DNA of 64,000 bases from Lactifluus volemus (lineage: Eukaryota > Basidiomycota > Agaricomycetes > Russulales > Russulaceae), in contig WTXI01000119.1 of the NCBI GenBank assembly GCA_022376515.1, positions 1-64,000 on the forward strand, in the 5' to 3' direction. Positions 45,576 to 57,194 of this stretch are shown one piece after another. Numbering within the stretch: the first letter of the stretch is position 1; each line of letters begins with the position of its first letter. A model generated the notes under the pieces. The model saw only the letters and a program-made list of their open reading frames with translations. It made no database searches and was not told the DNA's origin. Both the position numbers and the translations under genes were made by a program.

Positions 45576-46924
45576 ATGTCGATATTCGCTGTACTTACCA
45601 CCTTGTTGTTGCTCTATTCTCGCCACGCACTTTCTCAGTCCTCTGCCGCTTGCTCGCTGGGGTCGTGGGACTGGGTGCGGCTAAAGCGTTTCATTTACCT
45701 CTCATTTACTAATCCTACGTCCAAGACATTCAACTCAATGGGTCAAGATCCGTGCAGAGTCGCAGCGGTTTTGGAGTCACCGTGTATATTTTATAGTCAG
45801 TCAGCTTTCTCGTGTACCACCTTCTCATCCTCACCTCGCACAGCGCCTTCCCTCCCTGCCCTCCCGCTGGGAGGTTCGTATCCCCCCAGCAACGACTCCT
45901 CGTGCAAGTGCAGCTCCGTCGTATATTCCCTCTTGAGTGCGTGCGCGGCATGCCAGGGAGGATCATGGATATCGTGAGTCTCACAACAACCACTCTCTTA
46001 CCGGATTTATATCTTTTTAGCTGGTCTGATTATATTCCAAACTGCCTTCGAGATCAATACATTGATATTTCCAGACCGTAAGTTGCTGTTGTGACAAGAG
46101 GGTTCCTGGCCCTGACAGAATTCCTCCCAGTTACGTTTTCGCTATTCCTAGTGGAACTTCTGTGCCCTATTGGGCGCGCATTGATGTCACAGTTCGTTGG
46201 CCCATCTTTCGTCTTCGGGGCATCCTGACTGTATGTCCCAGGTCAAGGGCACCTGGGATCCAGATGAATCGCGTTCTATCGGAGGCAGGAACGCTCTTTT
46301 TTCTCCGTCATTTGGTCTTCTTACTGCCCCACCTTTTCAGATTCTCCTGAAGCGGGCCCTGGCGCGGTGATTAACACTCCGGGTTCCTCCGCCATCCCGT
46401 CTTCCTCATCCCCGCCTACTCCCACCTCATCCTCTTCGTCCAGTTCCAGAGGCTCTTCTTCTAATGTGGCTGCCATCGCCGGGGGCGTCGTCGGTGGTGT
46501 TGTAATAATCTCTGTGACCGCTTTTATCTTTTTCTTCTTAGGGCGAAGAAAGCGCCGGCTGGGTTCGCCCACTGCGCCCGTGTTCGATCCTACCCCACAG
46601 CCGCTCATGGATGAAGTCCGGCCTCGATCATCAGATGGCGGACCATTTGTGCTATCCTTGCCGGAGATGCGCTTCCCACCAATGAGGCTTTACGTGCGTG
46701 TTTCTTCATCTTTGTCACAGACTTGTGCATGTTCTCATGTTCTCCCTCTTTTTCTATATGCGTAGGACCCGGAAGATCTATCCACGTTCCCCTGGAACCA
46801 AGGAACTGATCCTGTACCAAGGGCCGACACCCAGGTACCCGCACCGTCCAACACTGGAGACACCCTGGCCGACATGGCAACTCCACCACCACCGGCATAC
46901 TACTGTGTCTTGCCCACTGTCTGA
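45576..46924 (+). CDS. Array copy 13 (group II): cysteine-rich type I membrane protein, 323 aa
   Basis: Exons splice into 324 codons if intron 6 starts with GC: the junction reads GGAG|GCAGGA where every other copy has GTAGGA, GTTGGA or GTGTGA. Exon 7 is 46,341-46,693 and exon 8 is 46,766-46,924. Signal peptide, eight cysteines, a compressed loop before CKC (PPSNDSSCKCSS), a longer exon 4 (LRDQYIDISR), Ser-rich stalk, transmembrane helix (AGGVVGGVVIISVTAFIFFF), LGRRKRRLG and tail ending VLPTV. If the GC donor is not used the protein would be cut near residue 160. Confidence 0.72.
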
Positions 46925-47788
46925 TATTTACACTTGTCCTGTGTTGAATTATTGTAAGATCGCATCTTTCGTTTTCGGCCTTTGCCTCTCGGTCGTGGTT
47001 GTGTGCAGCAGTGAGGCTTTAGGGTAGGCAGTCACGCTGACTGGTCGACTCAAGTGGTCCGTATCTTTCGGTACTGTATATACATACCCGCATACTAACT
47101 TACTTCTTGGGCGAATTGACTACCCGTGCGTCAGTATGATCAGAGACATTAGGCGTTATGCACCTCTCACACTAGATACCGTGTTATGATAGATGTTTCA
47201 TAAATTCGTAACTTCATATATCGTTTCACCTATGTAGTTTGGACAGAATGTAATTTTCGATGCATCACAGTCTATTGCCCAATGATAACTTGAAAGTGAG
47301 GATTTGCTTTTATGATACTGTACTTATTACACAGGGTAGATACTGTGTAAGGTGTAAGGATCCGGTGTCAAGGCAGTGGCTTTAGTCGCCCAACGATGAA
47401 GTGAATATTTGCTTGTGTGATAGCATTTCACCTAGTTTTGCTTATTATAAGCATGTCTAGCCTTACAGAAAGAACGTACCCCGGGTCGCACGGCAATCTG
47501 TTTCACGTCTGCTAACCCACATTGGATGTGCATGGATTTGCTCTACCTTACATGCCAGTGCATGTTTCCTGATGTAGAACATCCACCGACAGACCCCGGA
47601 GACCGGACTGTCAACGACGGTCTTATCGACAAACTGACATCACCAGTGGTTCAGGCATTCCATCAACATCGATAATACAAAGTGCGCTGTACCTGAATCT
47701 TAATTTTTCTGCATTTATAAGGTTGCCAATGAACGGGTCACTTTCTCCGTGGCCCTGCCACGTCCCACGCACATTTGACACCTCACAA
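46925..47788. other. Array spacer and 5' region of copy 14
   Basis: Standard spacer, partly rearranged (blocks around CAGTCTATTGCCCAA near 47,269). TATA box TATAA is at 47,716-47,720. No gene is seen. Confidence 0.5.
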
Positions 47789-49158
47789 ATGTCGATATTC
47801 GCTGTACTTACGACCGTGTTGTTATTTTCTGGTCACGTACTTTCTCAGTCCTCTAACCTTTGCACCTTGGCGTCGTTCGATTGGGTGCGGCCAAACTATT
47901 TCGTTTCCCTCTCCTTTATTTATCCTATGTCCAAGGCAATCAACTCGATGAGTCAGGATCCGTGCTTAGTTGCAGCACATTTGATCGCACCGTGTTACGG
48001 GGGTTGTCAGTCACCTTTTCCGTGTACCACCCCCCATCCTCACCTCGGATAGCGTTTAACCTTGGGGCAATCTACCCGGGAGGAGGGTACACTGGTCCCA
48101 ACCTCAACGACGGTAACACGTGCAAGTGCAGCTCCGTCGTATATTCCCTCTTGAGTGCGTGCGGGGCATGCCAAGGGGGACATTGGTTTTCGTAAGTAAC
48201 ACAACAACCCCTCGCCTACCGCCGCGCTTATATCTTTTCAGCTGGTCTGATTATATTCCGAACTGCGGTAGTAGCGATCTTTCCACACCGTAAGTTGCTG
48301 CTGTGACGAGGCGTTTCCTGGCCCTGACAGAGAAATATGCTCCCAGATACGTTTTCGCTATTCCTGCTGGAACTTCTGTGCCATATTGGGCGCGCATTGA
48401 TGTCACAGTTCGTTGGCTCATTTTTCGTCCTTGTGGAATACTAATTGTATATCCCAGGTCAAGGGCACCTGGGATCCAGATGAATCTCGTGTCGTCGGAG
48501 GTTGTAACACTCTTTTTTCTCCGTCACTTGGTCGTCTTACACCCCCCCCTTCTTTTTTAGATGTTCCTGAAGCAGGTCCTGGCGCGGTGATTAACACTCC
48601 GGGTTCCTCCGCCATCCTGTCCTCCTCATCCCCGCCCACTGCCACCTCATCCCCTTCGTCCAATTCCAGAGGCTCTTCTTCTAATGTGGCTGCCATCGCC
48701 GGGGGCGTCGTCGGTGGTGTTGTAGTAATCTCTGCGACTGGTTTTATCTGTTTCTTCTTGGGGCGAAGAATGCACCGGCAGGGTTTGCCCACTGCAACCG
48801 TGTTCGATGCTACTCCACAGCAGCTCATGGATGAACTCCGGCCTCAATCATCAGATGGTGGAGCATTTGTGCCACCATCCTTGCCTGAGACGCACGCCCC
48901 ACCAATGAGGCTTTATGTACGTATTTCTACGTACTTGTCTCAGAGTCTGTGCTGCGTTGTGCATCTTTCTCACGATAATCTCCCTCTTCCTTGTGTGTGC
49001 AGGACCCGGATGACCCAACCACATTCCCCTGGATCCAAGGAGCTAACCCTGTGCCAATGCCCCATACCCAGGTACCTGGAGCGTCCGACACGGGGGACAC
49101 CCTTGGCGACATGCCAATTTCACCACCACCGACATACCGTCCTTTGCCTACGGTTTGA
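47789..49158 (+). CDS. Array copy 14 (group II): cysteine-rich type I membrane protein, 322 aa
   Basis: Exons splice into 323 codons; exon 7 is 48,561-48,916 and exon 8 is 49,003-49,158. Signal peptide MSIFAVLTTVLLFSGHVLSQ, eight cysteines (TCKCSSVVYSLLSACGACQGG), Ser/Pro stalk, transmembrane helix (AGGVVGGVVVISATGFICFF) with an extra cysteine, LGRRMHRQG and tail ending RPLPTV. There is no defect. Confidence 0.83.
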
Positions 49159-49722
49159 TATCTTCAGATTCTTTACTCTTGTATTCACTTATTGTACTGG
49201 TTGTATAGTATCTGTCGTTTTTAGTCTTTTCCTCTCGGGTCGTAGATGTAGGAAGTAGTGAGGCTTTTGGATAGGCAGTCACACTGACAGGTTTTTATCT
49301 TTCCATACTGTATTACAGTGTACACATACCCCTGTACTAACTTACTTCTTGGGCGGATTGACTACCTCAGGGTCGCTGTAGCTGATCAGAACTTCAACCG
49401 ATCACTTGGCCTCAGAACCTTCACGGTGATGTGCTGCTGCCAGCATGTTACATGAAGCCTAGAGGCGCATCAGTATGATCAGATTCAATAGGTGTTAACG
49501 CATCTCTCACACTAGATACCATGTTATGATACAAGTTACTAGTATATGCCAGTGATAGATGATTTATATCATATCATTTCAGCTACGTTGTTTGGACTGT
49601 ATGAAAGCCAGTAATTTTTGATGCATTCACTTCAGTCTTGCGATGAAGTGAATATTTGGTGATATGATACTGTATACTTTACCTGACTTGGCTCAAGCAT
49701 ACTAGTATCTAGTCGTCGCTTA
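49159..49722. other. Array spacer left of element 3
   Basis: Standard spacer. It contains the octamer TACTAGTA at 49,700-49,707, where related spacers have only TA. It ends at the TA target of element 3. No gene is seen. Confidence 0.5.
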
Positions 49723-50482
49723 CATCGCGGAAACTTCTGGAAAAATGTTTGACAAGGGTAACCCTGGCCATTTTGGGATTATCATTTAATATTATTTAAC
49801 AAGTTATTGCAATCCCTTGTCATACCTTGTAATATATTTTTATCATAATAATATTTTGACCAGGGATTGTCGATGATAACAATCCCTGATAATGATAAGA
49901 TTGTATTGACCTAGTAATAACTTGGGATAACAATCCCTGATGATGATAAGATTATCATGTCAAGGTATTGTTGATAACAACTTGGGATGACAATCCCTGA
50001 TAATGACAAGATTACCATATCAAGGTATTGTTATCAGTAACTTGGGATAACAATGCCTTGCATGGTTAATCTTATCTTACAAGGTATTGCTTTTGTAAAT
50101 TTCGTTGGGACAGCTCCTTTACAGTCATGTCTCACACAGGTAATTTTTTTAACTCTTGTTTTGACTTAATAATTGAGTTAACAGCTTGTATATTACTATA
50201 TAGAATACATTTATTATATATTAGGTCCATGAGGGGAATAATATTGGAACGACATAGTGGAAGGAGAAAGAGAGGCAAAGTCGCGTGAGTGACACTATAT
50301 ATAGTAAGTGGGCTACAGCCCTGGACATTTATGTTCACGTGCACAAATGACCGTTTGCCACTCTCTCCTTCCACCCGCCACCAAGACTCGCACGCTGCAT
50401 TCAAGCAGCCCTTGATTCTATCTCCCTCTCCTTTACTTCCCTGTTGCATTGACCGCGCATCAAAGGCCACCCACACACTGTC

Positions 50483-52242
50483 ATGGTGTCCTCCCATCGA
50501 GACAAGAGCCCTGCGAGTAACAGAGGCCTTGAGGCTCAAATGGCAACGGCTGACGAGCTGCTTGCTGAGTCCCCATCTCTTCTTCCTACAATGTCACCCG
50601 ATGCCTCGCCCTTGGCAGCCACGCCTTCCCGTCCCCCGCGCTCGCCCCTACGCATAGCGACACTACTGCAAGACTATTTCTCACCCAGATATCGTACCTA
50701 GCCCAGGCTGGAAAGTGATGGATGACATGGAGAGCTCGTGGCGGTCTCGAGCTATAAAGATTGAGCATTCAACGGTATGTATCAACCTTCCCCTCTCGTT
50801 AAAAAAAAAAGGGCTAATGTTTATTTCTTTAGCCGCTGCGGCGCAAACGCGGGTCGAGCGTCCCCCGTGATGCCTTTCGTCTGTCATCGTCATCGTCAGG
50901 GCACACCAATGCCTTTTTTACTACCCTCGGCGAAATGCAGACTATGCCCCATTTCACCTCACTTCGGGAGGCTCGCCAGCGACTTCGAGAGTCCAGTCAG
51001 ACGTTCCAATCTGGCACAGCATCTTCTGTGTATCCGCTGTCTTCATCCACTATTTCTGGCACCGAGTCACCTTCCTCACCGCGTTCCATCGTCGACTCCT
51101 TCCAGGACAATCATATCTCGTCCGTTGACCCAGATGAACCATATGACGAGTATCAGGTGTTTCGCACAGATGACGTTTCGTATCGGCTTCGTCTTCTGCT
51201 CAGCAACAACTATTTTTTACCGCCTGCCCACTCCAAGCCATCCCCCTCCGATTTTGCGTCTCTCATCGCGGCGTCTTCCAAGAAGCCGGCGAAGTCTGTT
51301 GGCCCAGCCTTTTTGGATATCTTTCGTGTGGGGAAGACACGTCCGAAGCCAAACTCGCCGACTGGTCACGTCACTCAAGTTGGCCCACCGAGGCTCAGGA
51401 CTACTGCAGATTCGACTATTGCATCATCGCGGACGCCAAAATCTCATGCGGACCCAGTCCCACGTGGCCCCGTTACCCCTACCTTAGCCAGACATGCTTC
51501 ACGAGTGGCTGTAGTCTGTGAGAAGGTCGACGACTTGGCGTTGGCTGCAGCGCAGGCTGAGCAAGAGCTCAAGATGCGAGTTGATCCGAAACAACAAGGC
51601 ACCGAGCACATCAACGACTATATCAATCCAACGGATGCCGTTGATCTTCTGCCGCCCTCTGAAAATTCGTCGTTTGCATTCCAAGCATCGGCACTGTGAG
51701 GTTTGGGAGTTGAAAGTTCCCTTGGTGCTGCGGTGCTTGCAGAGTGTTTGCCTCCCGGTAGCCCTGGTCTCTGGTCTCTAGACCCAGATGAAGAGGCGTG
51801 GCGCAAGGCACTGTTAAAGGAGGCTGTGGATCATTCTCTTAACAACACCCCCTCCCATTTGTTTCACACATCATCCCACACGACAATGTCTTCTTCAGGA
51901 AGTATGGGGCTGTCTTTTGCTCTGTCTAGTTCGAGTCCGGGCACAAGGACATCGACTCCGAGCGTGAAACAGAACCTGGGCCAGCGTATCATGGAACTTC
52001 TGCAGGAGCAGCACGAAGAAGTCATACTCCAGTCCTCAACCGTTTCTCCTGGGGAGGTACTGTCTATCCCAGAGTCACAACCACGAGGACGAATAGTCTC
52101 AACAGCATCGCACACCAGTCAACCCCCTCTTCGTGCTGAGACTCTGGCCGAACTGCAAACCGCGCTTCCACCTCCACCGCAAACCCCTGCGAAACTTCCG
52201 CGTTCTGCTACATCGTCAGAATCGCAGGATCACTCGCATTGA
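50483..52242 (+). pseudogene. Captured copy of a conserved agaricomycete gene, disabled
   Basis: A first exon (from 50,483) rich in Ser/Pro is followed by an intron (about 50,775-50,832, GTATGT...TTTAG) and a long frame: SYRLRLLLSNNYFLPPAHSK, GPAFLDIFRVGKTRPKP, then RVAVVCEKVDDLALAAAQAE, then NPTDAVDLLPPSE, then GAAVLAECLPPGSPGLWSLD. I recognise this motif order from a widespread, unnamed hypothetical protein of Agaricomycetes. Two defects are seen. There is a frame change near 50,680 in exon 1. There is also an in-frame TGA at 51,697-51,699, after which the same frame stays open for 180 codons to 52,242. It lies wholly within element 3. Confidence 0.65.
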
Positions 52243-52407
52243 GCAAGCCAGGTCTCCACATCTACGCTCCGAAAGACGACGTTGTCACCTATGCTGCCGC
52301 TACCCCAACCTCGACCACAATGGCAGCATCGTTGTCATTATTGCCGTTGGACCCACTTGGCATGAGCAGTGAGCATGTAATACATACTTGTTTGTAGTTT
52401 GTAAGCT

Positions 52408-52490
52408 ACTGTGGTGAAATGGTACATGCTGAGCGCTGAGTGCTGAGTGATTGTCATAAGCTTGAGAGTTCGAATCCTGAGATAGCCAAC
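52408..52490 (+). other. tRNA-like sequence with internal-promoter-like boxes
   Basis: GAGTTCGAATCCTG resembles a pol III B box and TGGTGAAATGGTA an A box. The ends GCTA and TAGC could pair, but the T-arm and acceptor stems have several mismatches, so it does not fold as a functional tRNA. It may be a decayed tRNA or SINE head inside element 3. Confidence 0.25.
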
Positions 52491-52905
52491 TTCTGTCCTT
52501 GTAAGAGCTGATTATGTGAGTGAATGTGAGAAATTCTTACTTGAGCAAGATCAAAATAAGTTATGTCTTTCCCTTATCATTTCATGGGTTTAGGATATAG
52601 CTCGCAAATTAAGCTTAAATCCGAGTTTTTAATATTTAATAATTTATAAAAAGGGATTACAAGGGATTGCAAGGGATTGTAATAACTTTGTTAGTCATAC
52701 AATACCTAGATAGTCTTAATAATCCCAAGATGATCTCAAAAATCCCTAGATAACCTCAAAAATCCCTAGATGATGCAAAATGGCCGAAATAGAGGTGGGA
52801 GGTATTGTTCAAACAATTTTATTAACTGGATTATAAATGTGGACAAGGGATTGCAATCCCTAGTAATCCCTAGCAATCCCTATTTTGGGAAGTTTTCGTG
52901 ATGTA

Positions 52906-53328
52906 TACTGCAGCCCAAATGAGTCTGTAACATTTTGTCACACTGTGACGCAATGTCACACACTAGCAACTGAACCGTGACTCGGACCGTGACGCAGCGG
53001 CGAACTTGAACTTGAACTTGAGCCTCGGTCTGCCAATGGAAAGTGTGACTCGATGCTAAGAGTGAGTTTAGTAGAGACCTTCTACCTACATCAGCGACAT
53101 GGCTATGGTAAAACAGGTCGAGCAAGGACAGTCTCTCCGCTATCTTCTAGTCACGATACTCAGACAAATCAGCGAGACTGACAGCGCCACTACTAGTATA
53201 TTCCCTAGACCGGGCTCAGACTTTCACGCGGTCGTATGGACAAACTGACACTACCAGTGGTGTATCACCTCCGTGACACCCCTTGCCAGTGTCCTGCTCG
53301 CATCACCCGCACGTTTAGTCACTTACGA
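52906..53328 (+). promoter_or_regulatory. 5' region of array copy 15, TATA box deleted
   Basis: GTCACAC motifs (near 52,940) and the GACATGGCTATGG block (53,096) are present. About 90 bp that hold GTTCCATCGACAAAGCAAAG and the TATA box in other copies are missing between CCAGTGGT (about 53,252-53,259) and TCACCTCCGTGAC (from 53,264). Confidence 0.55.
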
Positions 53329-54750
53329 ATGTCAATATCCGCTGTACTTACAACCTTGTCGCTCTTTTCTGCCCATGTACTTGCTCAGGTCTACTTTCCA
53401 GATTGCACTGTATCGTCGTGGGGATGGGTCCGGCTAAACCATTTTGATTCCCTATCATTTACTGATCGTTTGTTCAAGACATTCAACTCGCTCGGTCAAA
53501 ATCCGTGTACAGTTGCAGCCTATTTGCTGTCAACTTGTAACGGGGGCAGTCAGTCGTCTTTCTTGTGCACCACATCCCATCCTCACCTCGCACAGCATAT
53601 GACATCCAGGCCCTCCCGCAGGGTTCCTCGTACTACGCTAACCCTGTCGCTGGCGCCAACAACGCGTGCAAGTGCAGCGGCGTTGTATATTCCCTCTTGA
53701 GTGCATGCGATGCGTGCCAGGGTGATCTGTGGATAACGTGTGTCTCACACCCACCCCTCGCCTTCTGGGCTTATCTTTTTTTAGTTGGGATAATTATGCG
53801 ATCAACTGCACAACTGATCATCCTGTCTCATAGTGAGTCGTGAGTCGATCGCTGTGGTAAGAGGTTTCTTTGTCCTGACAGAGAATATTCTCCCAGTTTC
53901 CCTTATCCTGTTCCTGGGGGAACACGTGTGCCCAATTGGGCACTTATTGATATCACAGTTCGACACTCATCTTTCATCACTGCTGCATACTGACCGTATA
54001 TCCCAGGTTGAGGGAAACTGGAATTCCAGTAAATCGCTTACTGTCGGTGGTAGGAACACTCTCCTTTCTTTGTCACTCGATCATCTTCAATGAGTACGCT
54101 TCCCTTTTCAGATCTTCCTGAAGTACTTAGTGGAGAGATGATCAGCGGGATTTTGACATCGACATCCTCTGTCGTTCCGTCTTCCACAGTCACGACCTCT
54201 ACTTCCTCTTCCATCTCGTCTTCCGAACCGACGGACACTGCCACCTCATCCTCTCCGTCCAGTTCCGCAGGCTCTTCTTCTAACGGGGGTGCCATCGCTG
54301 GGGGTGTTACCGGTGGTGTGGTAGCAGTTTCCGCGGCCGCTCTTCTCTTATTTTTCTTCTTGAGGCGAAGGAGAGCACAGCAGGGGCCACCCGCTGCCGC
54401 CGCCGTGTACGATGGTTCCCCACAGCCGCTCATGGGAGAAGTCCAGTCTCCACCACCCGATGACGGATCATTTATACCACCACCCTTGCCTACGACGCTT
54501 ACCACACCGATGAGGCTTTACGTAGGTGTTTCTACGTCACTGTCGCAGAACCTATGTCCTCATCTTTTCCCTCTTTTCTCTATATGCGTAGGACCCAAAT
54601 GACCCAACTACGTTCCCTGTGTACCAAGGGATAGCTCCCGCCCCCGCCGCAGAGGTCTCTACCGAAGCACCTAATATGTACGCTGGAAGTACCGTGGCCA
54701 GCACGCAACCTTCGCAGCCACAGGGATACCATGGCTTGCCCACTGTTTGA
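53329..54750 (+). CDS. Array copy 15 (group I): cysteine-rich type I membrane protein, 343 aa
   Basis: Exons splice into 344 codons; exon 7 is 54,112-54,521 and exon 8 is 54,592-54,750. Signal peptide MSISAVLTTLSLFSAHVLAQ, eight cysteines (ACKCSGVVYSLLSACDACQG), long Ser/Thr stalk, transmembrane helix (AGGVTGGVVAVSAAALLLFF), LRRRRAQQG stop-transfer and full tail ending YHGLPTV. The coding region is intact although the upstream TATA segment is missing, so its expression may differ from the others. It is closest to copies 9 and 10. Confidence 0.83.
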
Positions 54751-55403
54751 TATCGTCACTCGCCTTGTGTTGAATGATTGTAAGATTTGATTTGATCACA
54801 TCATTTGTTTTCGGTATTTGCCTCTCGGGTCGTGGATGTATGCAGTGGTGCTTTTGGGTAGGCAGTCACGCTGACTGCTCAACTCAATTTTTCTGTACTG
54901 TGTACACATAACTCTATGCTAACTTACTTTCTTGGGCGAATTGACTCTCTCAGGTCGCAGTCTTTTAGCCATATATAAGGGAGTCTGAGTGCGCGACAAT
55001 CCCATTGATTGTTGAGAATCATCCATACCCCCGGGCCGGGCCTGTAGCTGGGCACGTGTCACTGGCACTTGCGCTCAAGCTTGCTTGCACTGCGGTGGCT
55101 GCCAGCACGTCACCTGTCATTGCCAATGTGTCACTACTACAGTGGTACTGCACTGCACTAGTACGTGGACAGTCCACAGAGATGCAAAAGTTCGGCTGTC
55201 AAAGCACTTATGGAAAGGCCGACATGCCGGGATGGGCGTCTGTTCTGTTCACGCGCTTATCACTGGCAGATGACAAGCGTGCCAGTGCCTGTAACTGAAT
55301 TGGCTTTGCCGTGTTTATAAGGCTGCCTTTGAACGAACCACGTTTGCTCCGTGACTTACCCCCCTGTCCCTTTGGCATCACCCGCACATTTGGTCCCTCA
55401 CAA
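54751..55403. other. Array spacer and 5' region of copy 16
   Basis: Standard 3' flank and first spacer blocks, then sequence from about 55,030 without close match. TATA box TATAA is at 55,316-55,320. No gene is seen. Confidence 0.5.
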
Positions 55404-56761
55404 ATGTCAACATTCGCTGTACTTACGGCCTTGTCGTTATTTTCTGGCCGTGCACTTGCTCAAGTCTACGCACCCAACTGTCAGGTATCGTGGCGATGGG
55501 TACGACTATTCTATTTCGTTTCCTTGTCCTATCCTCTCCTGATCCTTGGTTTCCAGACATTCAACTCGCTTGGTCAAGATCCGTGTTTGGTCTCAGCTTA
55601 TTTGGAATCAACTTGTAACGGGGGCGGTCCGTCATCTTTCTCCGTACCACCTTCCCAATCTCACCTCTCGCACAGCTTTTTCCGTCCCGGCTCTCCAGCC
55701 GGGATACTCGTACACCGGTCCCAGTACTGACGGCTACAACTTGTGCAAGTGCAACACCGTCGTATATTCTCTCTTAAGTGCGTGCGATGCGTGCCAAGGA
55801 GAAGCATGGATATCGTACGTCCTGCACCCACCCCTCGCTTACTTAGCTTATTTCTTTTTTAGCTGGTCTTTGTATTCGCAAAACTGTACAACCGTTTACC
55901 CTGCCTCATCGTGAGTTAGCTATTGAGGCAAGAGGTTTCCTGGCCTTGATAAACACACTCCCAGTTTCCCTAACCCTGTCCCTTCTGGAACACGCGTGCC
56001 CGCCTGGGCGCTCATTGATATCACAGTTCGTTACTTACCTTTCGTCTTTGCTGCATACCAACTTTATATCCCAGACTGAGAACAGCTGGAATTCTAATCA
56101 ATCGTATGCCTCCGGCGGTAGGAACCCTCTTCTTTCTCCGTCACTTGGTTCGCTTACCCATTCCCCTTTTCAGATACTCCTGAAGTGGCTCCTGGCGCGT
56201 TGATTGGCTCAGCGGCTTCCTCTGCCATCTCCGGATCGACGGCGTCTATATTCTCGTCGCCCACTTACACTTCACCCCCTTCGTCCAGTTCCGGAAAGTC
56301 CTCTTCTAATGCGGGTGCCATCGCGGGAGGTGTTGCCGGTGGTGTTGTAGCAGTCTCCGTGGCCGCTCTTCTCTTATTTTTCTTCTTGAGGCGAAGAAGG
56401 CCGCCCGTGTATGACGGTGCCCCACCGCCGCTCATGGGGCAAGTCCAGTCTCCACCACCTGAGGACGGATCATTTATGTCACCATCCTTGCCTATGACGC
56501 CTGCCACACCGATGAAGCTTTACGTGCGCGTTTCTACGTCTTTGTCGCAGAGCCTATGTCCTCACCTTTTCCCTCTTCTCTCTATATGCGCAGGACCCGA
56601 ACGACCCAACTACGTTCCCTGGGTACCAAGGAACATCTCCCGCCCCCGCCGCAGAGGACTATACCGAAGTACCTAATATGTACACTGGAAGCACCCTGGC
56701 TACAGTGGCCAGCACGCAACCTTCACGGCCTCCGGGATATCATGGCTTGCCCACTGTTTGA
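55404..56761 (+). CDS. Array copy 16 (group I, diverged): cysteine-rich type I membrane protein, 324 aa
   Basis: Exons splice into 325 codons; exon 7 is 56,174-56,523 and exon 8 is 56,594-56,761. Signal peptide MSTFAVLTALSLFSGRALAQ, eight cysteines (LCKCNTVVYSLLSACDACQG), stalk, transmembrane helix (AGGVAGGVVAVSVAALLLFF), LRRRRPP and tail ending HGLPTV. It combines group I and II features (WSLYSQNCT exon 4; TENSWNSNQSYASGG), so it may be an early branch. It is the last member of the array. Confidence 0.84.
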
Positions 56762-57194
56762 TTTTGTGACTCTACTTTGCATTAAGTTGTCGTAGGATCT
56801 GGTCGGATAACACCTGTCGTTTTCGGACTTGCCTCTCGGATCGTGGATATATGCAGCAGTAAAAGCTTTTGATGGTCACGTCACCCTTGACTGCCAGTGG
56901 TCAACTCTGGACAATTATCAACTGGTTTCGTACTATAAACCACTATACCCATTTAACTTACTCTTGGGCGGACGGTATTTTATAGGGGGTAGCGGTTATT
57001 TAACCATATACGGAAAGTCCGGATGCACGCATATTGTTATGGCTAGTCTCGTACCTGGGCGTACAGCGCCCATCATTTCAGGGAAACACTTTACGGCATA
57101 TTATGGGATCAATGCTCACACGCTGTAACTCCGTACAAAGTGCGTAAACTGATATTCCCCATGGAGTTTCTCAAGACGCACAATTATTACAATA
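56762..57194. other. Right edge of the array, no gene
   Basis: Array 3' flank to about 56,860, then diverging sequence. A remnant of the spacer block TTGGGCG is near 56,964. No supported gene. Confidence 0.45.

Larger units (their letters stand above)
49723..52903. mobile_element. TA-flanked TIR element 3, 3.18 kb, carrying a captured host gene
   Basis: Left end CATCGCGGAAACTTC and inverted right end CATCACGAAAACTTC are flanked by TA (49,721-49,722 and 52,904-52,905). Inside both ends lie AT-rich tracts full of GGGATTG/CAATCCC. On the left these form about four imperfect tandem units (CTTGGGATAACAATCCCTGA, about 49,860-50,070). The middle holds a disabled copy of a host-type gene. The architecture matches elements 1 and 2 (TA-CATC ends, subterminal repeats, captured gene, no transposase), but the subterminal motif differs. 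Confidence 0.8.

Noticed and set aside
50132..50539. Minus-strand 135-codon frame at the left of element 3
   Set aside because: Overlaps the captured gene's first exon and AT-rich border; no recognisable features.
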